DNA from: Chrysosporum bergii ANA360D
GTDB lineage: Bacteria; Cyanobacteriota; Cyanobacteriia; Cyanobacteriales; Nostocaceae
Reading direction: 5' to 3'
Length of the DNA: 52,020 bases
Assembly (NCBI RefSeq): GCF_029891735.1
Contig: NZ_JANQDH010000064.1
Location: 1-52,020 of the forward strand
This document shows positions 20,192-28,828 of the stretch, one piece after another; positions within the stretch are counted from its first letter, which is position 1, and every line of letters starts with the position of its first letter. The position numbers and the translations under genes are program-made. Below the pieces are notes generated by a model that did no database searches, had not been told where the DNA came from, and was given only the letters and a program-made list of their open reading frames with translations.

Positions 20192-20764
20192 ATGACTCCT
20201 CAGAAAAGTGATGCAAAACCAACTGCTACATCATCAAAAGGGTGGAGTAGTTGGCAAGAAAATCTAATTCTCATCGCCATCGCCTTATGTTTGGCAATTT
20301 TGATCAGAACATTCATCGCCGAACCCCGCTACATTCCATCAGACTCAATGCTACCTACATTACATACAGGCGATCGCTTAGTGGTAGAAAAAGTCTCATA
20401 CCGTTTTCACCCCCCCGCCACTGGGGAAATCATCGTTTTTCAGCCTCCCGCAGAACTACAACGCCGGGGATATCCCCAAGACCAAGCTTTTATTAAGCGA
20501 GTTATTGGTACTCCCGGTAAAACAGTCCAAGTGACCAACGGTAAAGTTTACCTGGACGGTAAAGCCTTAGAAGAAGACTACATAGCCGAACCCCCCAATC
20601 AGCCATTTCCCGCTGTACAGGTTCCCCCAGAGAAATTTTTTGTCATGGGTGATAACCGCAATGATAGTAATGATTCTCGTTATTGGGGGTTTTTACCGAG
20701 AAAAAACATCATTGGTCGGGCAGTATTTCGCTTTTGGCCTCTTGATCGCATTGGTTTTATTTAG
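20192..20764 (+). CDS. lepB: signal peptidase I
   Basis: Cleaves signal peptides from exported proteins at the outer face of the cytoplasmic or thylakoid membrane. The 190-residue protein has one N-terminal membrane anchor (about 25-43) and the catalytic serine in PSDSMLPTL (S52) and lysine in FIKRVIG (K102), plus the C-terminal family box MGDNRNDSNDSR. I chose the ATG at 20192 rather than an in-frame TTG 8 codons earlier because it gives the usual short N-terminus. Confidence 0.95.
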   Translation: MTPQKSDAKPTATSSKGWSSWQENLILIAIALCLAILIRTFIAEPRYIPSDSMLPTLHTGDRLVVEKVSYRFHPPATGEIIVFQPPAELQRRGYPQDQAFIKRVIGTPGKTVQVTNGKVYLDGKALEEDYIAEPPNQPFPAVQVPPEKFFVMGDNRNDSNDSRYWGFLPRKNIIGRAVFRFWPLDRIGFI

Positions 20765-20784
20765 ATTTTAGATTTTGGATTTTG
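20761..20784. repeat. short tandem repeat (TTTTAGATTTTGG type)
   Basis: Runs of TTAGATTTTAGATTTTGGAT overlap the lepB stop codon. Related to the repeat after speA. Confidence 0.6.
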
Positions 20785-20802
20785 GTAGTGCGGGTATCTT
20801 CC
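20785..20802. repeat. dispersed palindromic repeat copy (degenerate)
   Basis: TAGTGCGGGTATCTTCCC, a damaged copy of the same family as at 15911-15935. Confidence 0.5.
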
Positions 20803-20836
20803 CTGGGGTTATACAAATTAAATGGGTAAAACCTGA

Positions 20837-21367
20837 TCAAAACCTGAGAAAATACATCAGCTGGGCAATAACCTCACCGGATAAACCCAAACGGCGCTGA
20901 AAATCCGCCAAGTTCCGGTACAGCCCAGCTGATAGCCGATTTTCTACCACTGCTTCTGCAAAACATACATCTATAAAAGGAATTTTAACCAATTGGTCAA
21001 CAGTGGCAGTATTCGGGTTAACTAACTGCGTAGGATAATCTAAAGATTCTTCGTCATAATAAATAAAGTTGAGTAGGGGCTTTAATGGTTCTAGTCGCTG
21101 TGTGGGTATGGCTAAAGCCGCAGCTACATCTTCAATACAATAAAATTTAACACCAGAGCGAGAAAGTTCCACTAGCGATCGCGCTTGGTGAATTGACAAA
21201 CCAGGTAGCCGTAACCAATCATCCACAGTGGCTTGATTAGCATCAATGCGAATACCTAATTTTACTGCTAACTGTACTTCCTCCCCAGATTGTAATCGGT
21301 AATAAGGGTCATTAAGGAGTTTAGCCCGGAGTTTTTGTAACTTAGGGTTTAAAGGTAGCCAGTTCAT
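20837..21367 (-). CDS. helix-hairpin-helix domain protein (ComEA-like)
   Basis: A 176-residue protein with two helix-hairpin-helix units: DANQATVDDWLRLPGLSIHQ near residue 42 and NPNTATVDQLVKIPFID near 118. HhH units bind DNA non-specifically, as in ComEA. Unlike ComEA it has no signal peptide or membrane anchor, so it is probably cytoplasmic. It is 13 bases downstream of the TM2/SHOCT gene, so the two form an operon. Confidence 0.75.
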   Translation of the reverse strand: MNWLPLNPKLQKLRAKLLNDPYYRLQSGEEVQLAVKLGIRIDANQATVDDWLRLPGLSIHQARSLVELSRSGVKFYCIEDVAAALAIPTQRLEPLKPLLNFIYYDEESLDYPTQLVNPNTATVDQLVKIPFIDVCFAEAVVENRLSAGLYRNLADFQRRLGLSGEVIAQLMYFLRF

Positions 21368-21380
21368 TTTTTTACTTATA

Positions 21381-21755
21381 TCAAGAAATTTGCTCTAGTA
21401 GCTGACGGCGCTTTTGTTCAAACTCGTATTCAGAAATCAATCCATCTTGGCGCAGAGTATCCAACTGACGCAAAGCCTTGGCAATTCCTTCCACATGATC
21501 ACCTGTTTGGGGTAAATTATTGACTGCGGACTTACCCAAGTTAAAATTACGATCAAAAGCTGCCTCATCCTGGGCTAAATACCAAACTCCCTCAATAGCA
21601 CTGGCTACCTTGGGGATGGGTGTCCAGGAAAGCAAGACATACAACAAACCCCACCAGGGTTGTCCCAAATAAAACTTATGTAGGCCTGAAATTGTCAGCG
21701 TACCAGATAAAGCTAAAATTGCCGCAATAGTACGACTTTTGCGCTTAGTGAACAT
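21381..21755 (-). CDS. TM2 and SHOCT domain protein
   Basis: A 124-residue protein with a TM2 unit (two membrane helices, about 9-28 and 33-50, with the GLHKFYLGQPWWG turn) and a C-terminal SHOCT helix (LRQLDTLRQDGLISEYEFEQKRRQLLEQI). SHOCT segments are found at the ends of membrane or oligomeric proteins. Role unknown. First gene of the pair with the HhH gene. Confidence 0.78.
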   Translation of the reverse strand: MFTKRKSRTIAAILALSGTLTISGLHKFYLGQPWWGLLYVLLSWTPIPKVASAIEGVWYLAQDEAAFDRNFNLGKSAVNNLPQTGDHVEGIAKALRQLDTLRQDGLISEYEFEQKRRQLLEQIS

Positions 21756-21903
21756 ATTTCCTATTAACCTACCACTACTACAGTTTCTATAGTTTCTATG
21801 GATATGATACCTAACCTGGATGTGGACAGGTTGAATAAATTGAGTTTTACACCAAAGCTACCGGGGAACTGGGGAAAATAGTTATTAATAGCATTTTTAC
21901 ATC

Positions 21904-23748
21904 TCACGCAGAGACCCAGAGTCGCGGAGGGAGAGGGGGGGAGAGATGGAATACAACCCGAAAACCGCAGATCCTCAAGCCACCATCTGACTCATTCCAA
22001 CTGCGGCTAGCACTGCGACAAAGTTCTGCACTATAATTCCATGAGCCGCCGCGTAATAGCCGACGGTGAAAGTCACCGCCCACTTCCCAAGCGCTTCCGT
22101 CTGAAGGCGCGCCATGATAATTATTGTGCCAAGTATCAGCACACCACTCCCATATTAGCCCGTGCATATCATACAAGCCAAAGGCATTGGCGACGCGAAA
22201 ACTGCCCACATCGGTTGTTTCTTTGCAGTTAAAATTAACTAAGTCAGAAGTAATCACTTCGCCAAAGTGGAAAGATGTGGTAGTTCCAGCGCGACAAGCA
22301 TATTCCCATTCAGACTCACTGGGTAAACGGTATTCACGTCCGGTTTTTTCTGACAGTCTGGCGCAAAATTCTACAGCTTCGTACCAAGATATATTTTCTA
22401 CAGGCCGATTATGACCTTTAAATTTGCAGGGATAAGGATTTAAAGGTTGCTTAATTTCTGGTAAAGCGGCTACAGCTTTCCATTGCCCTTGAGTTATGGG
22501 AAATTTACCCATATAGAATGGTTTAAGAATCACTTCGTGTTGAGGACGTTCATCAGCATCTCCTTCAAAATCTGGGGAACCCATCATAAAGCTACCACCA
22601 GGAATTGACACCATTTCTAGGGTTACTGTGTCGCTCAATTTTTCAGCAAAAAATTTGGCGGTGGGAAAGTCCCGGTGAACTTCTCTACCTGCTGTATCTA
22701 CTGTAACTACTTCAAATTCAAAGGTTTCTAAGGGGGGTAATGGAGGTGTTGTTTTATGTGGTAGTCGTGGTAGTTTGATTAGTAGGGGTAGGGAATTTTC
22801 TGTTTTTTTAGATTCAACAAGCGGCTGTTTACAAGACTTTAAATCATTGAGAACTTCGGTTGCTGATTGATATCTTTGACTAGGTAAATGTTTTAATAAT
22901 TTATTTAAAATTTTGCTTAATTCTTCGCTTATGGTAATACCTTTTTTATATAATTCTTCCTGCCATAACCAATTAGCGTTCATGGCATCATAAAGAGGAT
23001 CATTAATTTCTCCATAACTATTTTGTACTGGTAAACTTTGTGTTAACAGACGCACGCAAGTTACACCCAAAGCATATAAATCACTAGCATGACAAGGAAA
23101 TCCAGCCATTTGTTCAGATGGAGCATAACCAACAGTATAAATCACTGTAGCTTGTCTTGCTAAACTTGTTTGTGTTACCTGTTTAGCCCCACCGAAGTCA
23201 ATTAATACTGGTTTACCGTCACTGTAACGGCGAATGATGTTTTCTGGCTTAATGTCTCGATGAATTACATTAGCACCATGAACAAATTCTAAAACTGGCA
23301 ATAAGTCAGTTAAAAGTTGGTAAATTTCTTCTTCGGTAAAGGGTTTTTGCTGAACTTCTTGTAAAAGAGTTGGTCCTTCTATAAATTCCTGCACAAGATA
23401 CAAGCTCGAACCCTGTTCAAAATAAGCTAATAATCTAGGAATTTGAGTATGATTTTCTCCTAGTTCATAAAGTCGAAATGCTTCCTCTTTAAAAAATTCT
23501 GCTGCTTTCCTTCGTTGGGTTGTTCCTTGAACTTGAGGAAAAAATTGTTTGATGACACAAGGAGCATTTAGTCTATCTGCGTCTTCAGTTGCATAGGTCT
23601 TGCTAAACCCTCCTTCCCCTAAAAGGCTCAATACGCGATAGCGATTTCTGAGAAATTCGCCAAAGTTACTTTTTCCGCAACTCATGCAATATCTACTGCC
23701 TTCTGGGTTAAATGGATTCGAGCAATTGGGATTTTGGCAAATTTGCAT
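21904..23748 (-). CDS. serine/threonine protein kinase fused to formylglycine-generating-enzyme-type domain
   Basis: A 614-residue cyanobacterial multidomain kinase. Residues 4-24 form a Cys4 zinc ribbon (CxxxxC, CxxC). The kinase domain (about 34-310) has GEGGFSKTY (glycine loop), IKQFF, the catalytic HRDIKPENI and the metal-binding DFGGAK. A Pro-rich linker leads to a FGE-sulfatase-like domain (about 360-605: MVSIPGGSFMMGS, NPYPCKFKGHNRPVENISWYEAVEFC, RLLRGGSWN). In family members this domain is often non-catalytic and binds ligands. No transmembrane helix is seen. Confidence 0.92.
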   Translation of the reverse strand: MQICQNPNCSNPFNPEGSRYCMSCGKSNFGEFLRNRYRVLSLLGEGGFSKTYATEDADRLNAPCVIKQFFPQVQGTTQRRKAAEFFKEEAFRLYELGENHTQIPRLLAYFEQGSSLYLVQEFIEGPTLLQEVQQKPFTEEEIYQLLTDLLPVLEFVHGANVIHRDIKPENIIRRYSDGKPVLIDFGGAKQVTQTSLARQATVIYTVGYAPSEQMAGFPCHASDLYALGVTCVRLLTQSLPVQNSYGEINDPLYDAMNANWLWQEELYKKGITISEELSKILNKLLKHLPSQRYQSATEVLNDLKSCKQPLVESKKTENSLPLLIKLPRLPHKTTPPLPPLETFEFEVVTVDTAGREVHRDFPTAKFFAEKLSDTVTLEMVSIPGGSFMMGSPDFEGDADERPQHEVILKPFYMGKFPITQGQWKAVAALPEIKQPLNPYPCKFKGHNRPVENISWYEAVEFCARLSEKTGREYRLPSESEWEYACRAGTTTSFHFGEVITSDLVNFNCKETTDVGSFRVANAFGLYDMHGLIWEWCADTWHNNYHGAPSDGSAWEVGGDFHRRLLRGGSWNYSAELCRSASRSWNESDGGLRICGFRVVFHLSPPLPPRLWVSA

Positions 23749-23965
23749 AATGAGGAGGAAGTAGCATCTTGTCCCAACTTGGCCCCAATAATATCCAATT
23801 CAGAATACACATCTAAACAAATAAACCTGAAGAAACCTATTTTCAGTTCTCTTGAAATAGAAGTAATTCTGAGAATATATATTTTGATCACAATAAAAAT
23901 AATATTGTGAAACTATGGAATTTGTCAAGTGTGTTTTGTCTTGTTAATTGTGTACAATATGCAGA

Positions 23966-24766
23966 TTATTTTTTGTGTTCAAAAGTACGAATAGATTCTC
24001 CTAAAAAGGCGATAATAGCAGATACTGTAATCAATATCACACTAACAGCATTAATGTCAGGTTTGACTCCTATTCTCATGCGGCTAAAAATTTCTACAGG
24101 TAAGGTGTTATAACCGCTACCAGATGTAAAACTAGCAATGAGAAAGTCGTCTAAACTCAAAACAAATGCCAGCAAGCAACCAGCTATAATACCAGGCGTT
24201 AACTGAGGTAGTAACACTTTCAGAAATGCTTGTGTTGGTGTAGCTCCTAAATCTAGTGCTGCTTCTTCTAGGTGGGGGTCTAAATTTGTCAGTCTTGAAG
24301 ACACGACAATTGCGATATAAGCTAGGCAAAATACTATATGAGCAGCAATAACTGTCCATAAACTCAGGGGAATAGCAAAGGCGGCTAGAAAAACTAAAGT
24401 AGCCACGGCGATGGCAATATCTGGAATAATTAACGGTAGGTAAGAAATACCCCGATACAAATTCTTACCCAAAAATTGATACCTTGCTAACCCTACCGCC
24501 ATTAAGGTTCCCAACACTGCTGAAACACCCACTGCACAAAAGGCTACTATCAAACTATTTTTTAAAGCTGATAACAGCCGCTCGTCGCTAAACAGTTTGT
24601 AGTACCAACTTAAAGTGAATCCTTGCCAAGTTGCGCTATAAGGTGACTGGTTAAAGCTATAAAACCCAAGTACCAGTATAGGCAGATACATAAATCCAGA
24701 TAAAATTATGGTGAAAACCCCCTGCCAAGAGGCACGCGGTTTTTTGTTGGATGTAGAAATACCCAC
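23966..24766 (-). CDS. potC: ABC transporter permease, PotC-like
   Basis: A 266-residue inner-membrane permease with six hydrophobic segments and the EAA loop (EEAALDLGATPTQAFLKV) that contacts the ATPase. The spermidine/putrescine permease PotC is the closest match by overall pattern (NQSPYSATWQGFTL near residue 38, and PLIIPDIAIAV). The start is a GTG at 24766. No ATPase, PotB or binding protein is next to it, so its partners must be encoded elsewhere; a related substrate such as another polyamine is possible. Confidence 0.78.
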   Translation of the reverse strand: MGISTSNKKPRASWQGVFTIILSGFMYLPILVLGFYSFNQSPYSATWQGFTLSWYYKLFSDERLLSALKNSLIVAFCAVGVSAVLGTLMAVGLARYQFLGKNLYRGISYLPLIIPDIAIAVATLVFLAAFAIPLSLWTVIAAHIVFCLAYIAIVVSSRLTNLDPHLEEAALDLGATPTQAFLKVLLPQLTPGIIAGCLLAFVLSLDDFLIASFTSGSGYNTLPVEIFSRMRIGVKPDINAVSVILITVSAIIAFLGESIRTFEHKK

Positions 24767-25150
24767 GTTAATTGTGTTTGTAATTTTTTCTAATTATTCA
24801 CCGTGTCCTACATAACATAAAATTTTCACATTGTCAAGACTGAGGATGGACTTGAAGGAATATATCTGCTCACTCTCTAGCTGTGGGGTGAGAATAACAA
24901 AGATCACATCAACTGCAAAACATACTAAAAAATTATCTCAATCAATTGAATTTTGCTGAAAAATTGACCGATTCAACCAACATTTTCGAGAAAAAAAGTA
25001 TTTTAATTATTTATGATTCAGTCTAGGTGCTGATGATAGCCATATTTCCCTACTAAGGTAGAAAACAAATATAGGATAATAGTAATATAATTTCAAATAA
25101 TGTAGTTATTAAATTGGTATTTAAATCGTTTATCTTGCAGGAGTTTTGTG
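24767..25150. other. divergent intergenic region (permease / glycosyltransferase)
   Basis: No ORF or RNA is supported. It is A/T-rich, with TATAGGATAATAGTAATAT around 25070-25090 as a possible promoter for the glycosyltransferase. Nothing else is seen. Confidence 0.5.
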
Positions 25151-26239
25151 ATGCGAATTGCTCAGATTGCCCCATTAATTGAGAGAGTACCGCCTCCAGC
25201 ATATGGAGGTATAGAGTTAGTTGTAGGATTACTCACTGATGAATTAGTTCGACGGGGACATCAAGTCACCTTATTCGCTTCAGGAGATTCTATTAGTTTG
25301 GCCAAGTTAGTATCAGTTCATCCCCGTGCTTTACGACTTGATCCAGATGTCAAGGAACAAAACATATACGAAATGCTACAACTGGGCTTTGTTTATGAAC
25401 GGGCGGAGGAATTTGACATTATTCATTCCCATGTGTGCTGTCCAGCACTACCCTATGCAAATCTGATTAAAACACCGACAGTTCACACCTTACACGGTAT
25501 TTTTACCCCTGATAACGAAAAGATGTTTCAATATGCTAAACATCAACCTTTTGTCAGTATTTCCGATGCCCAGAGGGAACTGAGGTTAGGGTTAAACTAT
25601 GTTTCAACAGTTTACAATGGTATTGATGTTAACAGTTATAAATTTCATCCCCAACCGGATAATCCACCATATTTGGCATTTTTAGGTCGGATATCTCCAG
25701 AAAAAGGTACACACCTAGCGATATCTGTTGCTAAACAAACTGGTTGGCATTTGAAAATTGCAGGTAAAGTAGATGTAGTTGACCAAAAATACTTTGACCA
25801 AGAAATTAAGCCCCAAATTGATGGTCAGCAAATTGAGTATCTGGGTGAAGCAAACCATGTGCAAAAAAATGCCCTGATGGGGGGTGCTGTAGCCACTCTT
25901 TTTCCTATTACTTGGCGAGAACCTTTTGGTTTGGTTATGGTAGAGTCAATGGCGGCTGGTACACCTGTTATTGCCATGACATTAGGGTCTACTGTGGAAA
26001 TAATTAAACACGGAAAAACTGGTTTTCTCTGCAATAACATTGAAGATTTTAGTCGCGCCCTTGATCAGGTGAGGCAGTTAGACCGCTATGTTTGCCGAGA
26101 ATATGTTAAAAATAACTTTAGCCTAGAACAGATGACCGATGGTTATGAGGCAGTTTATCAACAAATTCTCCAACAAAAATCTACTCAAAATGCTGATCTG
26201 CACCATGTGGTTAGTTTGGGTATGAGCAGTAATTCCTGA
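25151..26239 (+). CDS. glycosyltransferase family 4 protein
   Basis: A 362-residue GT-B fold protein with MRIAQIAPL at the N-terminus and the GT4 core GRISPEKGTHLAI near residue 178, then EPFGLVMVESMAAGTPVIA (acceptor/donor site) near 257. Such enzymes add sugars to exopolysaccharide, lipid or protein acceptors; the product cannot be told. An ATG at 25151 with AGGAG 7 bases upstream is preferred over a GTG immediately before it. It stands alone. Confidence 0.9.
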   Translation: MRIAQIAPLIERVPPPAYGGIELVVGLLTDELVRRGHQVTLFASGDSISLAKLVSVHPRALRLDPDVKEQNIYEMLQLGFVYERAEEFDIIHSHVCCPALPYANLIKTPTVHTLHGIFTPDNEKMFQYAKHQPFVSISDAQRELRLGLNYVSTVYNGIDVNSYKFHPQPDNPPYLAFLGRISPEKGTHLAISVAKQTGWHLKIAGKVDVVDQKYFDQEIKPQIDGQQIEYLGEANHVQKNALMGGAVATLFPITWREPFGLVMVESMAAGTPVIAMTLGSTVEIIKHGKTGFLCNNIEDFSRALDQVRQLDRYVCREYVKNNFSLEQMTDGYEAVYQQILQQKSTQNADLHHVVSLGMSSNS

Positions 26240-26332
26240 GATACTACATCTGCCAGGTATTTACCGAAAAAAAAACGACTTCTGCTCTGCTGAAGAAATT
26301 TCTCAGAGAAAGCCTAAACAGTGATGTTTTAA

Positions 26333-26356
26333 TTCCCCTTAGCTGTAGCTAGGGGA
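26333..26356 (+). terminator. hairpin downstream of the glycosyltransferase
   Basis: TCCCCTTAGCT and AGCTAGGGGA pair with one bulged base and a two-base loop. There is no T-run, so function as a terminator is uncertain. Confidence 0.35.
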
Positions 26357-26408
26357 GAATGTCAAGGGTGGACAGAGGCTTGATTTAAATTGGTTTTTGG
26401 TTTTTGGT

Positions 26409-26675
26409 TTATGGACCAGAAAAAACAGCTTCTTCTATATCTTGGCGGCTGAGAGAATATTTAAAAGAGCGTTGAATATCTTGGCTATTTTCCCCAGATT
26501 TGAAATATCTTACTATAATTTCCTCAATATCAAGCCACAGTTCAGCTTGCCAAGTGGGTCGTTGCACACGCCAACAATTGGGCTGCTTTTCATCTTGTTC
26601 ACAGCCTTGGTCTTTTAACCACTGTTCGATTTGTGGTAAAGGATGGCTATATAAAGGTGTATCAGGGGTAAGCAT
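26409..26675 (-). CDS. DUF3143 family protein
   Basis: An 88-residue cytoplasmic protein of a family found mainly in cyanobacteria, recognised by the pattern LPQIEQWLKDQGC near the start and WQAELWLDIEEIIVRY in the middle. Function is unknown. It lies 47 bases downstream of a J-domain gene on the same strand, and the two are probably co-transcribed. Confidence 0.78.
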   Translation of the reverse strand: MLTPDTPLYSHPLPQIEQWLKDQGCEQDEKQPNCWRVQRPTWQAELWLDIEEIIVRYFKSGENSQDIQRSFKYSLSRQDIEEAVFSGP

Positions 26676-26722
26676 AGGACACTCAAAAAAGACAACAAAA
26701 TTGCAAATAAAATTTTCAAAAA

Positions 26723-27283
26723 TTAAAAATTTAAATATCTAGAAGTTCCATATTCAGTAATCTTCATTTGTTCTGGGTTGGGTAGGGGAGAAATATCAGC
26801 AACTTGTGGTTGGGTAACTTGGGTTTGTATGTTGGCTTCACCACGGAACATAGCAACAGCGATGGCAACTACCACACAACCCACTAGGGTTAAGCCTAAC
26901 ACAAATAATACAAAAATTTCTCCCGCTGATAAGGGGCGATCGCTGGCATCTAGATAAATTGATTTGGAAAAATCGTAGGGTTTCCGCACCGGTTGGTTTA
27001 AATCCATTGGTGGTTGAATCACCCCAAACCGGGAATAGCCGATTTTAGCATCATAACTTAAACGCCGTTCTGGATGACTCAGGGTGGCGTAAGCTTCGTT
27101 AATTTGCTGAAATTTAGCAGTGGCAACTTTGGCAGGTAGTTCTGTAGTATCTGGATGATAGCGTTTACTCAGTTGCCAATAAGCCCGACGAATATCAATA
27201 GCCGATGCGGAGGGATGCAGTCCCAACACGGCATAGTATGTTGTAATCTTGCTGATTTGTCGCTTTGTCCCGTTTTCAGTCAC
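26723..27283 (-). CDS. J-domain protein with C-terminal transmembrane helix
   Basis: A 186-residue DnaJ-like co-chaperone. The J domain covers about 14-80, with the HPD motif in KRYHPDT (about residues 41-46), which stimulates Hsp70 ATPase. A single transmembrane helix at about 122-146 (GEIFVLFVLGLTLVGCVVVA) anchors it to a membrane. There is no G/F or Cys-rich region, so it is a class C (type III) J protein. Upstream of DUF3143. Confidence 0.87.
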   Translation of the reverse strand: MTENGTKRQISKITTYYAVLGLHPSASAIDIRRAYWQLSKRYHPDTTELPAKVATAKFQQINEAYATLSHPERRLSYDAKIGYSRFGVIQPPMDLNQPVRKPYDFSKSIYLDASDRPLSAGEIFVLFVLGLTLVGCVVVAIAVAMFRGEANIQTQVTQPQVADISPLPNPEQMKITEYGTSRYLNF

Positions 27284-27383
27284 GGCTTTAGTTCACTTTG
27301 CTCAAATTCAGTTTTTTCTATTTTAATTCTTTTAGGAACGGCGAACACAGGAAACCTAGTATAAACCGGCTTTATGGGCAAAT

Positions 27384-28151
27384 TCATAAGCTCTCTCCCC
27401 GTCTTTGATTCCGGGAATAATCATCTTCCATCTGAGGATTTACCTCCTCAGCTAGGAACAGAGTAATTGGTGTGGAAGAAGTATGTTGTGGTAGGTAGTT
27501 AATTTGACATTGTGTTTTATAAACTTGTAACAAGCCACGCAGTAATTTTGTATCTGTTTGACCAGGGAACAAGCCAACTACTTCTAACTGTTGTTGCACA
27601 TAGTTAATTTGCTCCTCTGGTGAGAGACCAACTAAAGCCTGGTGAGATATTTCTATATTTACTCCAAAAGCTTCCCCAATTGCCCCAGTCAGTTCACATA
27701 TCCACCTAGCATCATCCCAATCAGAGAAATCACGTTGATGGTTAAACTGAGGAATTGGTGCTGGAGTATCGAAAATAGCAACTAGACCCACAGATTCTCC
27801 CTGACGTTGTAATTGTTGAGCCATTTCAAAAGCCACTCGACCGCCAAAGGAATGACCACCCAGGAAGTAGGGACCTGCTGGTTGAACACTTTGGATGGCT
27901 TGAATGTATTGAGATGCAATTTCCTCAATACTTTCCAGGGGAACTGAATCACCATCAAGACCCTGTGGCTGTAAACCATAGCATGGTTGATTTTCTCCCA
28001 GATATCGTGCTAAGTAGTGCAGGTAGAGAACATTACCCCCAGCACCTGGTACACAGAAAAAGGGCGGTAATGAACCCTGAGATTGAATAGGAACTAGGGT
28101 CGGCCAGGGTGTGGTGACAGAAGAACCAAGAACAGCAGCTAGATGAGCCAC
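27384..28151 (-). CDS. thioesterase domain, truncated remnant of an NRPS/PKS
   Basis: A 255-residue alpha/beta hydrolase thioesterase. It keeps PPFFCVPGAGGN near residue 30 and the nucleophile elbow GGHSFGGR (Ser about 101), but ends after MEDDYSRNQRRGESL without the usual C-terminal catalytic histidine segment (typically near PGNH). Its first residues (AHLAAVLGSS) look like the tail of a carrier domain. No adenylation, ketosynthase or carrier gene is nearby. The start used is a GTG; a dispersed repeat lies about 55-100 bases upstream. It may be an inactive leftover of a deleted biosynthetic gene. Confidence 0.68.
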   Translation of the reverse strand: MAHLAAVLGSSVTTPWPTLVPIQSQGSLPPFFCVPGAGGNVLYLHYLARYLGENQPCYGLQPQGLDGDSVPLESIEEIASQYIQAIQSVQPAGPYFLGGHSFGGRVAFEMAQQLQRQGESVGLVAIFDTPAPIPQFNHQRDFSDWDDARWICELTGAIGEAFGVNIEISHQALVGLSPEEQINYVQQQLEVVGLFPGQTDTKLLRGLLQVYKTQCQINYLPQHTSSTPITLFLAEEVNPQMEDDYSRNQRRGESL

Positions 28152-28206
28152 AACATTAGCATTTATTAAATACGTGCGATCGCAAACAGATAATGATATA
28201 AATCTT

Positions 28207-28253
28207 GTAGTGCGGACGTCCTGCTCGCAGCTTAATACATCTTGCCTGCTACC
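28207..28253. repeat. dispersed palindromic repeat copy
   Basis: GTAGTGCGGACGTCCTGCTC, then 6 bases later TTAATACATCTTGCCTGCTA: a two-arm variant of the same palindrome family, just upstream of the truncated thioesterase. It may mark the deletion junction. Confidence 0.5.
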
Positions 28254-28354
28254 ATACCTAATTAACTAGAATTCGCTATAAAGTATGAATTAATGTTAAG
28301 CAGATGCGCTGTGACAATGAAAGTGATAATTTTTATGTGTAAAGCCTTAAGTTT

Positions 28355-28387
28355 CCCCCACACGTACAGGTGGCTGAGGTGTGGGGG
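28355..28387 (-). terminator. hairpin downstream of the DUF760 gene
   Basis: CCCCCACAC (28355-28363) and GTGTGGGGG (28379-28387) form a perfect 9-base-pair stem with a 15-base loop, 6 bases past the DUF760 stop. No T-run follows. Confidence 0.45.
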
Positions 28388-28393
28388 TACTTA

Positions 28394-28738
28394 TTAACTA
28401 TTAGACAAACGTTCCAACTGCATTCTTTGCTCCATTTGGCGGAGAAAGTATCCTGTCATCATGGCCGATGCTAGAAGCCCGGCTAAATTATCCCTATCTG
28501 TTGTAACTTGCACATTGAAATTTTCTCCGGGAAGCATTCCCACCAGTCCTTGGACGTTTTGGGAAATTATGTGTTTAATTTCTGGAGTGACAGACTGAGC
28601 GACACGGGCTAGAACTTCAGGAGGCTGATGCTGTAAATATTTGAGTAACTGATTAGGATTTTCCTCAAAATTGTCGTTCAGAAGCTGATGGGGGTTTTCC
28701 TCAGAGTTGTCATTCAAAAAGTCAGGGTCAAACACCAT
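28394..28738 (-). CDS. DUF760 family protein
   Basis: A 114-residue protein of a cyanobacterial/plastid family, recognised by QNVQGLVGMLPGENFNVQVT and LLASAMMTGYFLRQMEQRM. Function is unproven; plant relatives are associated with chloroplasts. The N-terminus contains a duplicated motif LLNDN-EENP-QLL (residues 7-34). I chose the ATG (MVFDPDF) at 28738; an in-frame TTG 2 codons upstream is also possible. Confidence 0.76.
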   Translation of the reverse strand: MVFDPDFLNDNSEENPHQLLNDNFEENPNQLLKYLQHQPPEVLARVAQSVTPEIKHIISQNVQGLVGMLPGENFNVQVTTDRDNLAGLLASAMMTGYFLRQMEQRMQLERLSNS

Positions 28739-28828
28739 TGGCAAATTTTAGCTGAGTTGCTGATTCTACTCTAAACCATAGTACAAGAGTAGTGCAATTG
28801 ATTAACTGGGAACAGGGAAGACTAAATG

